Shown: positions 51,699 to 62,355, counted from the first letter of the stretch. The stretch is DNA of 64,000 bases from Argyresthia goedartella (GCA_949825045.1 OX463815.1:21197231-21261230); one strand, 5' to 3'. The notes: a model not told the origin generated them from the sequence alone. Numbers and translations: made by a program.

Positions 51699-52778
51699 CT
51701 AATGCACAGATAGAGTGAATGGAGAGTTGCATTTCCTAATCAACTTCGGCCCTGAATGCAAACACTGGTTCAGGTTCATGCCGTTAGATGTTGATGCCGA
51801 TCCATCGAACACTACCCGTATTTTGCCCTCCGGGGTCCTCAAGACCGCGTGATGGGGCAGGAAGCAGTGGTCTTCACGCTTCCAGTCGATACCCGAAACC
51901 GACATGTGGCCGAGCGACTCGTATTCCCGCATGAAGTCGACGTACTTCTGCCGGAAAATCCCGTCACGCTTCATGCGTCGTTCCATTGACAGAAGCCGCG
52001 TCTCGGCTGCATGGTGTGAACTGCCCAGCGGTGGGCGATCACTCCGGAATGGAAGACGTGTGAGAAATCGACCTGACCGAAGGCGACCAGTATTGTTCCG
52101 ATAAAACTGTTCACACTCTTCTTCAACCGGGTCCAACCGGCGGACCGTAGGTGGTTCCTCCACCTCCCAAAACTTCTGTATCACCTCCGAGAGTACAGAA
52201 CCGAATAAGGGACTACTAGTCGCTAGGCGTGGGACAGCCGGCATGACCGGACCCATTACCGCATGGCCCAGTCTGGTGTTTACCGAAACCAGACCAGTCG
52301 CCTGCAACACGTGGACACCTGGCACTAACAGGTATCCCAAGGCATCAACACCCAATAAAATGTCTACTGGGCCCGGAATATCAAACTCCGGGTCAGCCAG
52401 TGAGAACCCAGCGACCAACTGTCGCACCGAGGGCGACAACCGTACGTGAGGGTGTGAGCCCATCACATTAGGCATGACTAATGCCGTGACCGTCAGATTT
52501 ACGGATGAATCCACCCGTGACGAGAGAGTAATCCGACATACTCCCTTAACGGAACCGACTTCCGTGTTCCCAATTCCCCGAATGGAATGTGGATACTCCC
52601 TTACCGAAATGTCCAACCGTCTTACAGGGTTGCACGAGACTAAGCACCCCTGGGCCCCCGAGTCCAATAGTGCTCGTGCCACACAAGATTTGCCGTCCGA
52701 ACTCCACGCTATCACAGAGGCGGTGGGGAGCATGACCGTCTGTGGAGTGGCGGCACCCTGTATGTGGGCGGCGTGTCC
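51699..52778 (-). pseudogene. pol: BEL-III pol: protease and RT start
   Basis: Continues in frame from the gag TAG at 52781-52779. The ATG-started part (52733) reads MLPTASVIAWSSDG, VARALLDSGAQGCLVSC (aspartic protease DSG), GPVDILLGVDALG, then RT lead-in RRMKRDGIFRQKYVDFMREY, DHCFLPHHAVLRTPEGKIRV and VVFDGSASTSNGMNLNQCL, before diverging at KLIRKCNSPF. RT catalytic boxes and everything beyond are missing. It keeps good frame for 344 codons. Confidence 0.85.
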
Positions 52779-54888
52779 CTAGCGGGAACCTCCGCGGGAT
52801 CCGAACCCGCTCAGACCTCCGTCGGCCTTGGAGTAACTCGGCTGCTGATATGCAACCGGCATATCAGACCGTATGTACATCAAGGGGTCCCAACCTGGAT
52901 AATAGGCCCCTCGCTGTCCCGGTATCCGACCATACCGGACGGTGTACGGTGTGCCCGGTGGCCACCGTGGATGGATGGGGGAGAGCGGATCCAACCTGGG
53001 GCGCTCTAGGAATAATACCTTGGACATTATTTACACACATTGATCTAGCCCCAAACTAGGATTCCCTGTATCTTGGGTACTAGACAACGATACACATACT
53101 TATATAGATAAATATTATACTTAGATAGATAAAAAACCATTACTAGGGTACAAACATCCGTTCTCATCAAACAAATATTTGGCCCCACCGGGACTCGAAC
53201 CCGGGACCTTTGGCTTCATAGGCAGGGTCACTGCCGACTCGGCCTTTCGGTCGTCGAATGGGGGCGACATCCGACTGTTCGCCTCCCTGTTCGCCTCCCA
53301 GAGCGACGGGCAGGGTGGCGCAGAAGGTGGTGGGCTCCCAGCCTTCGCGCCACTCATAGGTGCCATCTGACACCCGCCCGTAACACGCGGTGAGCCAGCG
53401 GCCCGAAATCCTCGCTGACCGTGGACAGCGGCGACCGAATCCCGGCTATCCCGCATGTTACCCCCCGCGCTGCCCCCTTCCCCTCAGGGGGGGTCCCGTC
53501 CGCGGGTACCCCAGTCACCCCGTTGGTGACTCCCGTTGCCCGGAGGGGGACTGGGTCCGGCCCTGGTTGGGCCCTGTGGCCGACCAACCTGAGTCCGGCC
53601 CTGGTGACCGTCCGAAGGGCCTGACCGATTCAGGCACAACACTATGTGGTGCTTGCCACCACAGCACTCACAGGGGAACGCGCGCGAGCACTCGCTCAGC
53701 GTGTGCGGCCCCAAACAACCGAAACACAATCGGTGGCGGAAAACTATCTTCCTGCGGGCAGCTACCCCGAGCGCCTTAAAGTTGGCGCAACTGGTCACTT
53801 CATGACCGGCACTGTCGCAGTGCACACAGCCGTCACCCGACGGCGCGGCATTCAAAACGCCAAATTGTTTCGACCGCCCACCCCCCCGTGGGGGCGGGGG
53901 GCGCGGCCCCTCCCGCATCCGCGCGGGTTGGCGCTGCACACTGGCCTCCGTGTCCAGTGTGTCACATCGCCTGCATTCACCCTCCAAAAAATCCGTCAAT
54001 TGGACGAGCGTGGGCAGTTCCGTGCTACTGCCCCCATGCAGCTGTTCAAACCGACTTTAAACAGCTGCAGGCAACCGTGACAAAACCATATACAAAACAA
54101 TGTACAGATGTAGTGAATAATCCTTTCGTTTCGTATTTTCTCGGAAATGTTCGTTTCCATTGGTCTACCGGAAGACCAAGGTTCTGAAGGGCCTTAGTGG
54201 CCACCAGCACAGGGTTGAGCACCTGTACTCGGATGTCAACATCCCGGGTTACTTTAGGGATGCTAAACAGCTTCCCCAGCTGCGCATCAAACAACCACCG
54301 TTTGTGTTGGTAGCGGTCAAACAATATGGACCTGGCTATCTCATAATTGCCCGCCGTGACCGTTAGGTGACCGACCAACTCCTTCGGTTCACCCCGCAGA
54401 GCCATCAATAGTTGGGCCAACTTGTAGGCGTTGTCCAGGTCGTCCCGACCGTGGACCAAACTATCAAATAAATTAATGAAGGCCGGCCACTCATCAATTG
54501 CCCCACTGAAGGCCGGAATCTCCAGGTGTGGCAGCCGTCCAACAACACCCTTCGGGGGTGGGTCTCCGTTAGCCTCCCCACGGTCATTCCTTCGCGACCG
54601 CTTAATTTTCTCCGCGCGACGCTCGATGTCACCCAAGCATTCCATCGCTTGGTCAGCATCCGCGCAGAGCTGTTTCACTGCAGCCACCGAGGCTTCATCA
54701 GTAAGCCCGAGAGCTTCAGCCTCAACAGCCAGCCGACACACCTTCCCGACGCGTGTCATTGCGTCCTCCACACGCTTGAGCAGGACATCGTCCATGTCTG
54801 GTCGCTCCACATACTTATGAGTATGGGCGAGCCATCTCATTTCCTCCCGGACACCATGTCGCAGTACCGTCAAGGGCGAAGGTGCCAT
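52779..54888 (-). pseudogene. gag: BEL-III gag, broken by two insertions
   Basis: ATG 54888 (MAPSPLTVLRHGVREEMRWL), capsid-like DUF1759 region (LPHLEIPAFSGAIDEWPAFI, GHLTVTAGNYEIARSILF, HKRWLFDAQLGKLFSIPK), then at QNLGLPVDQW a foreign segment of about 115 bp (54062-54176) enters. Gag resumes SRFEQLHGGSSTELPTL and TDFLEGECRRC, with CCHC knuckles CVHCDSAGHEVTSC, CFGCLGPHTLSEC and CECCGGKHHIVLC. Frameshifts and a SINE follow. The C-terminus (WDPLMYIRSDMPVAYQQ ... GSRGGSR) ends at TAG 52781-52779. Confidence 0.8.
53020..53265 (-). repeat. tRNA-derived SINE, copy 1
   Basis: Minus strand: tRNA-like head with gccgagtcggcagtgacc (A-box-like) and gggttcgagtcccggtgg (B box GGTTCGAGTCC), then a body (caaatatttg...ttgtctag...gggctagatcaatgtgtgtaa). 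It matches 61255-61495 over its whole length. Interrupts BEL-III gag. A functional tRNA is unlikely, since the head has no clean cloverleaf and occurs twice with the same tail. Confidence 0.85.
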
Positions 54889-55682
54889 GTTGACCGATTT
54901 AATAGATTCTGGTCGTATACTTCACTACCGAACTAAGTACAGCCATAGACCAGCACTTGCCCGTCAGCGCTGGGCACAGAAATTAAAACTAAGTTGTCAA
55001 AACTAAGGCAACCAATTAAATCCTAAAAAATATTTAATATGGTCGCCCTGTGGACATACACCTTATAACTATACACTCTAAATCAATTAGAGAATGCCAC
55101 CATAAAGCGCAATACAAATAACACACAAAAATTTATTATAAAAACAATAAAAAATAAAATTAAAAAAAATAATAAGTGGTGGGCTCCGAGACTATAAACC
55201 TAAACAATATAGCACCCTAAACCACACTGGATTCCGAAATCCAAGCTATTTTTAATATAATGTATATAGCCGTGAACCTTCTAGAAGTGGCCTTTCCGAT
55301 ATGACCTGCACTTCTACTGAGGTCAGCAAAATCAGCTTAATACCCCTTAAATAGCCTGACCCTGCTCTGCAAACCGAAATAACACTGCAATACTATAGGA
55401 TCCGACTGCAATACTATAGTCCGACCGAATGACTGTTCCTTATGCACACCGAGTAGTTTCCGACTACAAATTTATAATAATTGTTAACTAAATCGTCAAT
55501 TATACGTTCACTAACCGAAAATGAACCTAAATTGTGGTATACCGACCACACGACTCACTCACAAAATGGTTGCCGACCAATCTGAGGTATCCACCCTCTC
55601 CCAGCTACAATGTGGCAAAAAAACAACCCTACAACCGTCCGTGAATCGATTTCCCACTAGGAAACCGCGCCTGCTACCAAAA

Positions 55683-56209
55683 TAATTAAATTCCACGCCT
55701 CAACCGAAAGGGCGTGGAATCTTGGTAGGGTTGTTTTTCACCAGGAGTACTGACCTTTGACGCCGTGGGCCGGAATTCGAAAGCTCAATTCGAGGCAGGA
55801 ACACGGGATGAGGAGCACAAGGGTGGGGGGAGAGGAGTCGAATCTTACTCTCGTCGTAGCCCGATGCTGTCGCCGTCGTGTTGTTGCTCGCCTTGAAGTG
55901 TCGCTGTCCGAATGCGACGAATTGGGGACCGAACCACTTTAACCTTTCACAACACGAAGCACTCACTCCGATGACGTGAATCTACTTATTTCCCGACGAT
56001 TGTTCCGTGCTTATTATAATTAACATTCCGACCAGGCCCGACACCTGTGTTAGACAATTATTACAAATAAAATACAGCCAAGGCCCGAATGCCATGTGCC
56101 GACATTTTCTCCATGTCCAAAAAAATAACCTCTAACTCGTCATCTCGTTTCTATGCAAGTGACAGCTGCTAGTTCCGTTCCGATCACTCGCGGTCCGAGT
56201 CGCGCAACA
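55683..56209 (-). repeat. Candidate 5' LTR of BEL-III
   Basis: Minus strand starts TGTTGCGCGACTC and ends ...AATTTAATTA, then TTT and the PBS TGGTAGCAGGCGCGG. The end would be TA rather than CA (one substitution). Length about 527 bp, like BEL-I (546) and BEL-II (503). No second LTR is available to prove the boundaries. Confidence 0.45.
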
Positions 56210-56384
56210 AAAAAAGGTACGTTCCGAAGCATAAATATTAAACAGATATCATAATAACAAGATGCAGTGAAACCTTGACACGATTTCCATAGAAAGTCGT
56301 CGGACTGTTAACTTTTCCAGCAAGGTAGATATTCTCCATCCACCTACCCATCGCCAGCAAGGTGCGGCATCCTAAAATCTAAAA

Positions 56385-56795
56385 AAAACCGGTCAAGTGC
56401 GAGTCTAAATCGCGCACGAAGGGTTCCGTACCACCGTTCAATGGAAGCGATGGTGTGGAGTGAATAGTTTGGATTTTACACAGCAAAATATTGTTTACAA
56501 AGTTATTGGTGCGGTTACTTTCACACTCCATCTACGTAACCAGGTGCATCCATAAGTTTGTATGTGGTATTGAAAGAATTGTTGTATGGGAGCCCCCTTA
56601 AATATTTCTTTTATCCTGTTTTTTAGTATTTGTTGTTATAGCGGCAACAGAAATACATAATCTGTGAAAATTTCAACTCTCTAGCTAGCTAGGTCCTTGA
56701 GATACAGCCTGGTGACAGACGGACGGACGGACGGACGGACAGCGAAGTCTTAGTAATAGGGTCCCGTTTGGAACCCTTCGGGTACGGAACCCTAA
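56385..56795 (+). repeat. Dispersed lepidopteran-type repeat with (ggac)n
   Basis: Starts aaccggtcaagtgcgagtc, continues gggttccgtacc, includes gacggacggacggacgga near 56717-56740 and ends 'gtacggaaccctaaaaa'. Head and tail are roughly complementary (gggttccgtac / gtacggaaccc), giving terminal inverted repeats. A partial copy is at 481-570. Confidence 0.7.
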
Positions 56796-57084
56796 AAACA
56801 CGACTGCGGTTCCGTAAAAAGCACAAAACAACAACGAGCACAGTCCACCACACACGGCGCAGCCCGGCGCGGTGCGCATAGGCACCAGAAGAGGTGGCGG
56901 TCAATGGATGCCTAGGCTATAAACAGTGTTACACCGAGGCAAAATAAATTGTATAAATTAGTTTTACCCCTATTTTACTATTTACTATGTATTTGTAAAT
57001 ATAATGTCCTTTTTTTGGTTTCTGTTAAAGCCATACCTAACCCTATGTCGCAGTCATCTGGCCCGTCTGTCAGTGCCGTCTGCA

Positions 57085-57600
57085 GCCAGCACATTACCTC
57101 GTCCCTGGAGAGCAACGTGCAGTGCCCGGAGTGTTCCGAGCGACGTTATTTTAAAGGACAGAGAGATTTAAAATTCACATTGGGAAGCGCACAAGCGTAA
57201 AAATATCCAGCAAACAACCCCCACTTTCAGCCCTACACTTTCCCCAAATTTACCTACCAACTACAACTCAGACCTTTGGAAAGAACTAGAGAAATTTAAA
57301 AAGAACATCCCCGTAGTAAAACGAATTCCCCGAGGCGCAAGAACATCTGTGGCCAACTCTCTGTCCAAAACGATCAGACAAGTTTTATTACAGAATGACC
57401 AATGGAGCTGGGAACACCTAATGACTTTTTCTTACCAGATGCTACACGTGGAAAAAGGAAAAGACGCAGGCGGTTCCCTTAACCAAAAAATAAAAAACAA
57501 TTGTAAAAACACCACCCACATAATTAATCCCAACCCTTATGCCCATTTAGACCCGACAACATTATAAAATCCGTCGAAATTAAACTAAGCGATGGCGACA
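57085..57600 (+). pseudogene. R2-like N-terminal zinc finger and linker
   Basis: Frame from ATG 57044 reads MSQSSGPSVSAVC, NVQCPECSERRYFKGQRDLK and, after a one-base shift, IHIGKRTS, a C2H2-like finger of the kind found at the N-terminus of R2-type proteins. Then NYNSDLWKELEKFKKNIPVV and RIPRGARTSVANSLSKTIRQ lead to SLNQKIKNN. Further frame changes precede the RT part (SVEIKLSDGDIKGAANLLFS). It probably binds the target or RNA. Confidence 0.55.
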
Positions 57601-58800
57601 TTAAGGGGGCCGCTAACCTATTGTTCTCCAGTGATGCGGTGGCACCTGACTCTCCTGAAACCCTTCACGCGCTGGAGTCGAAACACCCGGCTCCAGCGTC
57701 CACACTTCACCTCCCTAACCCCCCCGCTCCTTCTCACAGTACCCCAAGACCCATGATCGATGACGTACTGGCGGCGGTGATGTCTTTCAGGAGCGGCACC
57801 GCCAGTGGTCTTGACGGCCTGTCACCACAGCACTACAAAGACCTGCTCTGTGGCACCGTCGGGGTCGCAGGAAAGACCCTCTTGGCAGACTTCACCGAAA
57901 TCGTAAATTTGATGCTCTCCGGCAAGGTATACTGCATCACAAATTTACTGTACGGGGCCAACCTGTGTGCACTAAAAAAGAAGGACGGGGGAATAAGGCC
58001 CATCGCTGTCGGATCAGGTGGATAGTGTCCAAGATCTGTTGCAGGTACATTTTACCGGATATCGGACACTTATACGAACCGACGGAGCTGGGCTTTGGCA
58101 GCAGGGGAGGTTGCGAGGCCGCTATTCACGCGGCTCGCACCTTCCTTGCCAATCAGGGAGGTGAAGTTGACATAAAAAACGCATTCACTTCGGTAGATAG
58201 TGGCGCCCTGCTTACACAAGTTAAACTACACACCCCGTGCATATACAACGACCTTTGGCAATGCTACAGCACTAATTCAAATTTGTTATACAATAACCAC
58301 CTCATACACTCAGCAGTGGGCTGCCAGCAGGGCAACCCGCTCGGACCAGCTATTTTCAGTTTGGCAATCCATCCGACCATAACCAGTCTAAAGTCTAAAT
58401 TTAACGTTTGGTACCTCCCTAGGGTCCCATCATCGAGGTGATGGGACCCTGGGAGGCGATGCAAAAACCATTCTTGAAGATTTAGAAATCTTGACTAATG
58501 AATTTCGCAAAATAGGTTTGGATCTAAATTACTCAAAGTGCGAGCTTTATCTATCTGCAAAGCTCACATCGTCGGAAAAAAACTTCATTGAACAAGAGTT
58601 TAACAACTTTGCACCTGGCATTAAAATTCTAAATGAGCAATCACTACGCCTACTGGGGTCTCCTAGTCTAGATGAAGGAATCCCCAGCTACATTACAGAA
58701 CAAATTTCAAAATTCGACGAGACTACAGACAGACCCCCATATGGCCCTTACAATCATTCGTTTCTGCCTCTTTGTTCCCAAACTAACATATGTCCTCCGC
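57561..58800 (+). pseudogene. R2-like reverse transcriptase domain
   Basis: Blocks in order over three frames: GTASGLDGLSPQHYKDLLCG; LLYGANLCALKKKDGGIRPI; ELGFGSRGGCEAAIHAARTF; GEVDIKNAFTSVDSGALLTQ (catalytic Asp); SAVGCQQGNPLGPAIFSLAI; FNVWYL followed, after an inverted 20-bp insertion, by GTLGGDAKT, i.e. the YLDD catalytic box is broken; then IGLDLNYSKCELYLS. CQQG(N/D)PLGP in place of the common G-(V)-PQG is distinctive. The RT is inactive because of the insertion and frameshifts. Confidence 0.75.
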
Positions 58801-58936
58801 TATTCTCCACTCTGGAATTACCCCTCATTACTTTCTTCCCTAGACCTGCTAATACAGAAAACCGTGACAGACATCCTGAAATGCACTTTTTACGACCACA
58901 ACTGGACGCAGGCGTCGCTGCCTATAAGGCACTGGC

Positions 58937-59809
58937 TTGGGGATCCGAAAAGCATCAGATGTTGCACTCCCAGCATTCCTGTCCTCAGCACATGGTATAC
59001 GTGGCCTCTACGGCAAAATAATAAACCCATCACTTGGTGATGTCGAGGTCACAAGCCTGGCTGATGCCAGGAATGCTTGGACGCAAGCCTGTCCGGGACA
59101 AAATTTCCCCCTCAACCCAAACTCCCAAAGATTGTGGGACCAGCCGCTCTGCCTTCAAAGGCGCGAGAGCCTGCTTAGCGCGGCAACTGACCATACAGAG
59201 CGTGCCCATCTACTCGCAACCAGGAAACGAGAGTCAGGGCACTGGTTGCACGCCATCCCGACCAGACAGCTCGGTACGCTGATGGACAGGACCACCCTGA
59301 TGCTGGCCGTCTGTCTGCGATGTGGTATAAAAACCAATGAGGTACATCGCTGCCACTGCGGTGCCAGGGTCCACGGACAAGGACACCACGGCCTGTCCAG
59401 CCATTTTAGCGCCGGCCGTTTCCCCAGACATGCTGCTCTAAATGATATCATCCGTCGGGCCCTTTCCAGTGCGGGCGTGCCGTCCATCTTAGAACCTTTA
59501 GGTATAGCCCGCGACGACGGTAAGAGGCCCGACGGACTGACACTCATTCCGTGGCAACATGGGAAGTAGCTAGTGTGGGACGCGACATGTGTTGACACTC
59601 TAGCGCCATCCTACTTACCAACGACTTCCTTAAGGGTCGGCGCTGCAGCGGAGTCTGCGGAGGGTCTCAAGAGGCGCAAATATGCAGCCCTCGGGGATAG
59701 CTACATATTTGTGCCGTTTGGCGTGGAGACCCTCGGGCCATGGCGGCCCGGTGCTCGACTATTCTTTAAGGAGATTTCCAACAGGCTAGTTGAAGCATCG
59801 GGATTCTAG
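58937..59809 (+). pseudogene. R2-like C-terminal Cys/His cluster and endonuclease
   Basis: One frame with a single TAG at 59567-59569. LWDQPLCLQRRESLLSAATD and LLATRKRESGHWLHAIPTRQ precede LRCGIKTNEVHRCHCGARVH with GHHGLSSH (Cys/His zinc-like cluster), SAGRFPRHAALNDIIRRAL and then GKRPDGLTLIPWQHGK-stop-LVWDATCVDTLAPSY, AESAEGLKRRKYAAL and FVPFGVETLGPW. The order RPD - x13 - WDAT - K..KY parallels the KPD...VDVQV...K..KY block of R2 restriction-like endonucleases, which nick target DNA. Stop at 59807-59809. Function by analogy only. Confidence 0.65.
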
Positions 59810-59810
59810 A

Positions 59811-59851
59811 GCTGGCACTTACCTCGCCTTAGGCGAGGTAATGGTGCCAGC
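59811..59851 (+). repeat. 3'-end hairpin of the R2-like element
   Basis: Begins one base after the ORF stop: gctggcacttacctcgcc / ggcgaggtaatggtgccagc, an 18-bp stem with a 2-base bulge and a 3-base loop. It could be the RNA structure recognised during target-primed reverse transcription, or a terminator-like 3' structure. Confidence 0.8.
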
Positions 59852-60013
59852 ATTTTGAGGTGCCCAAACGACGGCGGCGACCTGAAGGACATTTTTTATT
59901 TAGTTTAAAATTTGTATTTGTATAAATTTAGCCAGGTTAAGTTGTGTTGTGTAAATATACTAGCCTAGATGTATTCAAATTATAGGTATTACATCCATAC
60001 TTCATTAACATCA

Positions 60014-60481
60014 TCAAAATCTTCTTTTATCGTTCAATTTGAAGACCAATGAAGTGTCATAAGCAAACAACACTATGTCAGTCAATTTCTCCACCATGAA
60101 AGGCAGATCGTTAATATATACCAGGAATAAGAAAAGGCCCAATATGAAACCTTGTGTAACGCCAATTTTTACTACCGATCCTTCAGATTTAACGCCTTTG
60201 ACTTTTGCCTGTTGAATTCTATTGCTTAGGTATGATCTTAGAAGATCCAACGCTTTACTTCTAACTCCGTAAATATTTAATTTCATTAGTAGCGTATCAT
60301 GCTCAACACAATCAAATGCCTTCGAAAGATCGCAAAAAACACCGATGGCAGCATGTGCGGCTTCCCATGCAGAATAACTATGAGATATAAGGGTAATACG
60401 TGCATCCGTAGTCGATTTACCTCTAGTAAAACCGTATTGTTTGGCGTGGAGTTGTTTTGTACAGTTGAAGTGTGAGAGCAT
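60014..60481 (-). pseudogene. RT middle part of the interrupted non-LTR element
   Basis: Frame reads MLSHFNCTKQLHAKQYGFTR, IGVFCDLSKAFDCVEHDTLL (catalytic Asp), KIGVTQGFILGLFLFLVYIN (PQG changed to TQG) and DIVLFAYDTSLVFKLN, where the catalytic FADD has become FAYD. Ends near NDKRRF. Inactive. Confidence 0.85.
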
Positions 60482-61655
60482 TTGATTGAGTCCATATTAG
60501 GCCCTTTCTTATTCCTGGTATATATTAACGATCTGCCTTTCATGGTGGAGAAATTGACTGACATAGTATTGTTTGCTGATGATACTTCAATGGTCTTTAA
60601 AATTGAAAGACAAAGAGGAGATTTTGATGATGTTAATGGTGTATTGTCTTTAACCTTGAATTGGTTCACAGTTAATAATTTATTGTTAAACGCTGGTAAA
60701 ATCAAGTGTGTCAAATTCTCACTTCCAAATGTCAGGCAAGTTGAGACAAGTTTAGTGTTAGCCAACAGCTCGTTAGAATTAGTAAATGATACGAAGTTTT
60801 TTGGAAAAACCATTGATAGCAAATTGCAGTGGAGACCCCACATAGATAAATTAGCTGCTAAATTAAGTTCTGCGGCTTATGCTGTTAGGAACATCAGACA
60901 AAGCACGAATGTGGCTACATATAGGCTAGTATATTTTAGTTACTTTCATAGTGTCATGTCCTATGGTATCTTGTTGTGGGGGAAAGTAGCGGATATTCAA
61001 ACTATTTTTATTTAACAGAAAAGAGCTTTTCAATCAATTTATAATTTAAAACGAACAGACTCCTTAGCGAGCTTTTTGAAGAAATTGACATAATAACTGT
61101 AGCTAGTCAATTTATTTTCGAAATTATAATGTATGTACGCAAGAACCTTACAACATTTTCTAAACTTAGCGATAGCTGTAATATTAACCAAAGAAATAAT
61201 CACAGACTATGTGCGCCCCGGTTATACTCACAAAGGTTAATAATAACTTGGCCACTTGGACACTATTTACACACATTGATCTAGCCCCAAACTAGGATTC
61301 CCTGTAACTTTGGTGCTAGACAACGATACACATACTTATATAGATAATATTATACTTAGATAGATAAACAACCATGACAAGGGTACAAACATCTGTTCTC
61401 GTCGAACAAATATTTGCCCCCAACGGGACTCGGACCCGGGATCCATGGCTTCGTAGGCAGGGTAACTGCCGACTCGGCCATCCGGGTCGTCAAAATCTTT
61501 CAAGGGTCAGTGCATTCTCTTCTACAATAAGATACCTCTGGAGATTTTGAAATTGCCATTTGAGCAATTTAAAAAGCATGTTAAAGCAACTTTGTCGAAA
61601 AAGGGATATTACAATGTTCAAGATTACTTAAATGAAGGGACTGTATGGGGTTAAT
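60482..61655 (+). pseudogene. RT C-terminal part of the inserted non-LTR copy
   Basis: Reads DIVLFADDTSMVFKI (catalytic FADD intact), LNWFTVNNLLLNAGKIKCVK, KFFGKTIDSKLQWRPHIDKL, YGILLWGKVADIQTIF and a stop at 61015, then with shifts QKRAFQSIYNLK, IYEIDIITVASQF-like sequence and NNHRLCAPRLYSQR. The SINE interrupts it, and KGQCILFYNKIPLEIL ... YYNVQDYLNEGTVWG ends the protein after the SINE, at about 61655. Confidence 0.8.
61255..61495 (-). repeat. tRNA-derived SINE, copy 2
   Basis: Same family and orientation as 53020-53265, with about 10 percent difference by eye. Head: gatggccgagtcggcagtta and gggtccgagtcccgttgg (B box weakened, GGTCCGAGTCC). Interrupts the C-terminal domain of the inserted non-LTR copy. 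Confidence 0.85.
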
Positions 61656-61921
61656 CTAGCTCAACACAGACTTCGCTGTTAATAATATCGTAAGCATTTA
61701 TTCCTGAAAATTAATCATGATAATTAAAATTTTCATATTTGTATTAGTTAAGCACAACCAATTTTTAAAAGAGATCTAAAAATCAATCTGTGGAAGTTTC
61801 TACGCCATTCTCCCCTTCTCCCACAGTGATCCAATGTAGAGAAGTGGCAAAAAATGACGTTTGCTAAGTATATGTAAATATCTACAATAATAAAGTACTT
61901 TGACTTTGACTTTTGACTTTG

Positions 61922-62355
61922 AGTAGTTTGTGAGTAGACTTGTCTCCCGACTTAAACAAAGGTATCAGTTTACTGTGTTTTATGAGGTCTGGGAAAGCTC
62001 CATCGTCAACACATTTATTAAATATATATGCTAGGTATGAGGCTATAACTAGTATTATTGAACCAATGACTTTGACTGATATACCCCACAGGTCTTCAGT
62101 ATTTTTTAAGTTAAGTAATCTATACGTTTTGACAATATTCTGTGGATATACTATATGTATATACGATGACTTCTAAAATCTACATTACTGATGCTAGTGC
62201 TGTTTTTTACAAAGTCTCTGCTTCATATGGAGATGAGTTTAGACGCTCTGTTGTCAGTAAGGGTATATTGGTGAAGAATGTTTCAAAGGGTCAAGCTACC
62301 TCAGCGTTGGCTTTAACAACATTATCATCTATCTTTGAGCAGAAATCATTGACAA
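61922..62355 (-). pseudogene. RT N-terminal part of the interrupted non-LTR element
   Basis: Minus frame reads FEIVNDFCSKIDDNVVKANA, FETFFTNIPLLTTERLNSSP, then KTYRLLNLKNTEDLWGISVK and FNKCVDDGAFPDLIKHSKLI followed by PLFKSGDKS. Stops and a frameshift interrupt it. This is the RT lead-in that belongs upstream of the segment at 60481. Confidence 0.75.

Larger units (their letters stand above)
51699..56209 (-). mobile_element. BEL/Pao retrotransposon BEL-III, 3'-truncated
   Basis: Minus-strand gag and the 5' part of pol, cut off within RT at about 51745, close to the DIRS element. A PBS like those of BEL-I/II (TGGTAGCAGGCGCGG, reading down from 55679) and a candidate 527-bp 5' LTR (55683-56209) lie on the right. 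The gag is interrupted by a SINE (53020-53265) and by a short foreign segment (54062-54176). It is clearly diverged from BEL-I/II at protein level. The 3' LTR is lost. Confidence 0.8.
56949..59852 (+). mobile_element. R2-superfamily-like non-LTR element, decayed
   Basis: Single-ORF architecture: N-terminal zinc-finger-like CPEC motif (57116 on), linker with RIPRGARTSVANSL, RT with unusual motifs, then a C-terminal Cys/His cluster and an RPD...WDAT...KRRKY block like the restriction-like endonuclease of R2-type elements. It has several frameshifts and one in-frame TAG near the end. Ends in a 3' hairpin. It is much more GC-rich than its flanks. Exact 5' end unknown; no target duplication identified. 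Confidence 0.65.
60482..61921 (+). mobile_element. 5'-truncated non-LTR copy inserted head-on
   Basis: Begins within RT (SILGPFLFLVYINDLPFMVE) and runs through C-terminal domain and 3' UTR to a (ttgact)n tail at about 61899-61921. Same family as the minus-strand host: the 38-residue stretch around FADDTS is shared. Contains SINE copy 2 (61255-61495). The host loses about 25 residues at the insertion site, so a small target deletion accompanied insertion. Confidence 0.8.

Noticed and set aside
53180..53260. Possible tRNA gene
   Set aside because: Has A- and B-box-like motifs, but the same head plus body occurs again at 61255-61495, and no proper cloverleaf or terminator is evident. Better explained as a SINE.
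55700..55966. 88-codon minus-strand ORF
   Set aside because: Lies within the candidate BEL-III LTR and shows no motif.
60014..61015. Twin-priming (5' inversion) of one non-LTR copy
   Set aside because: Fits the opposed RT pieces, but a further collinear minus-strand RT piece at 61922-62355 and the endonuclease beyond make a nested head-on insertion simpler. Kept as the alternative.
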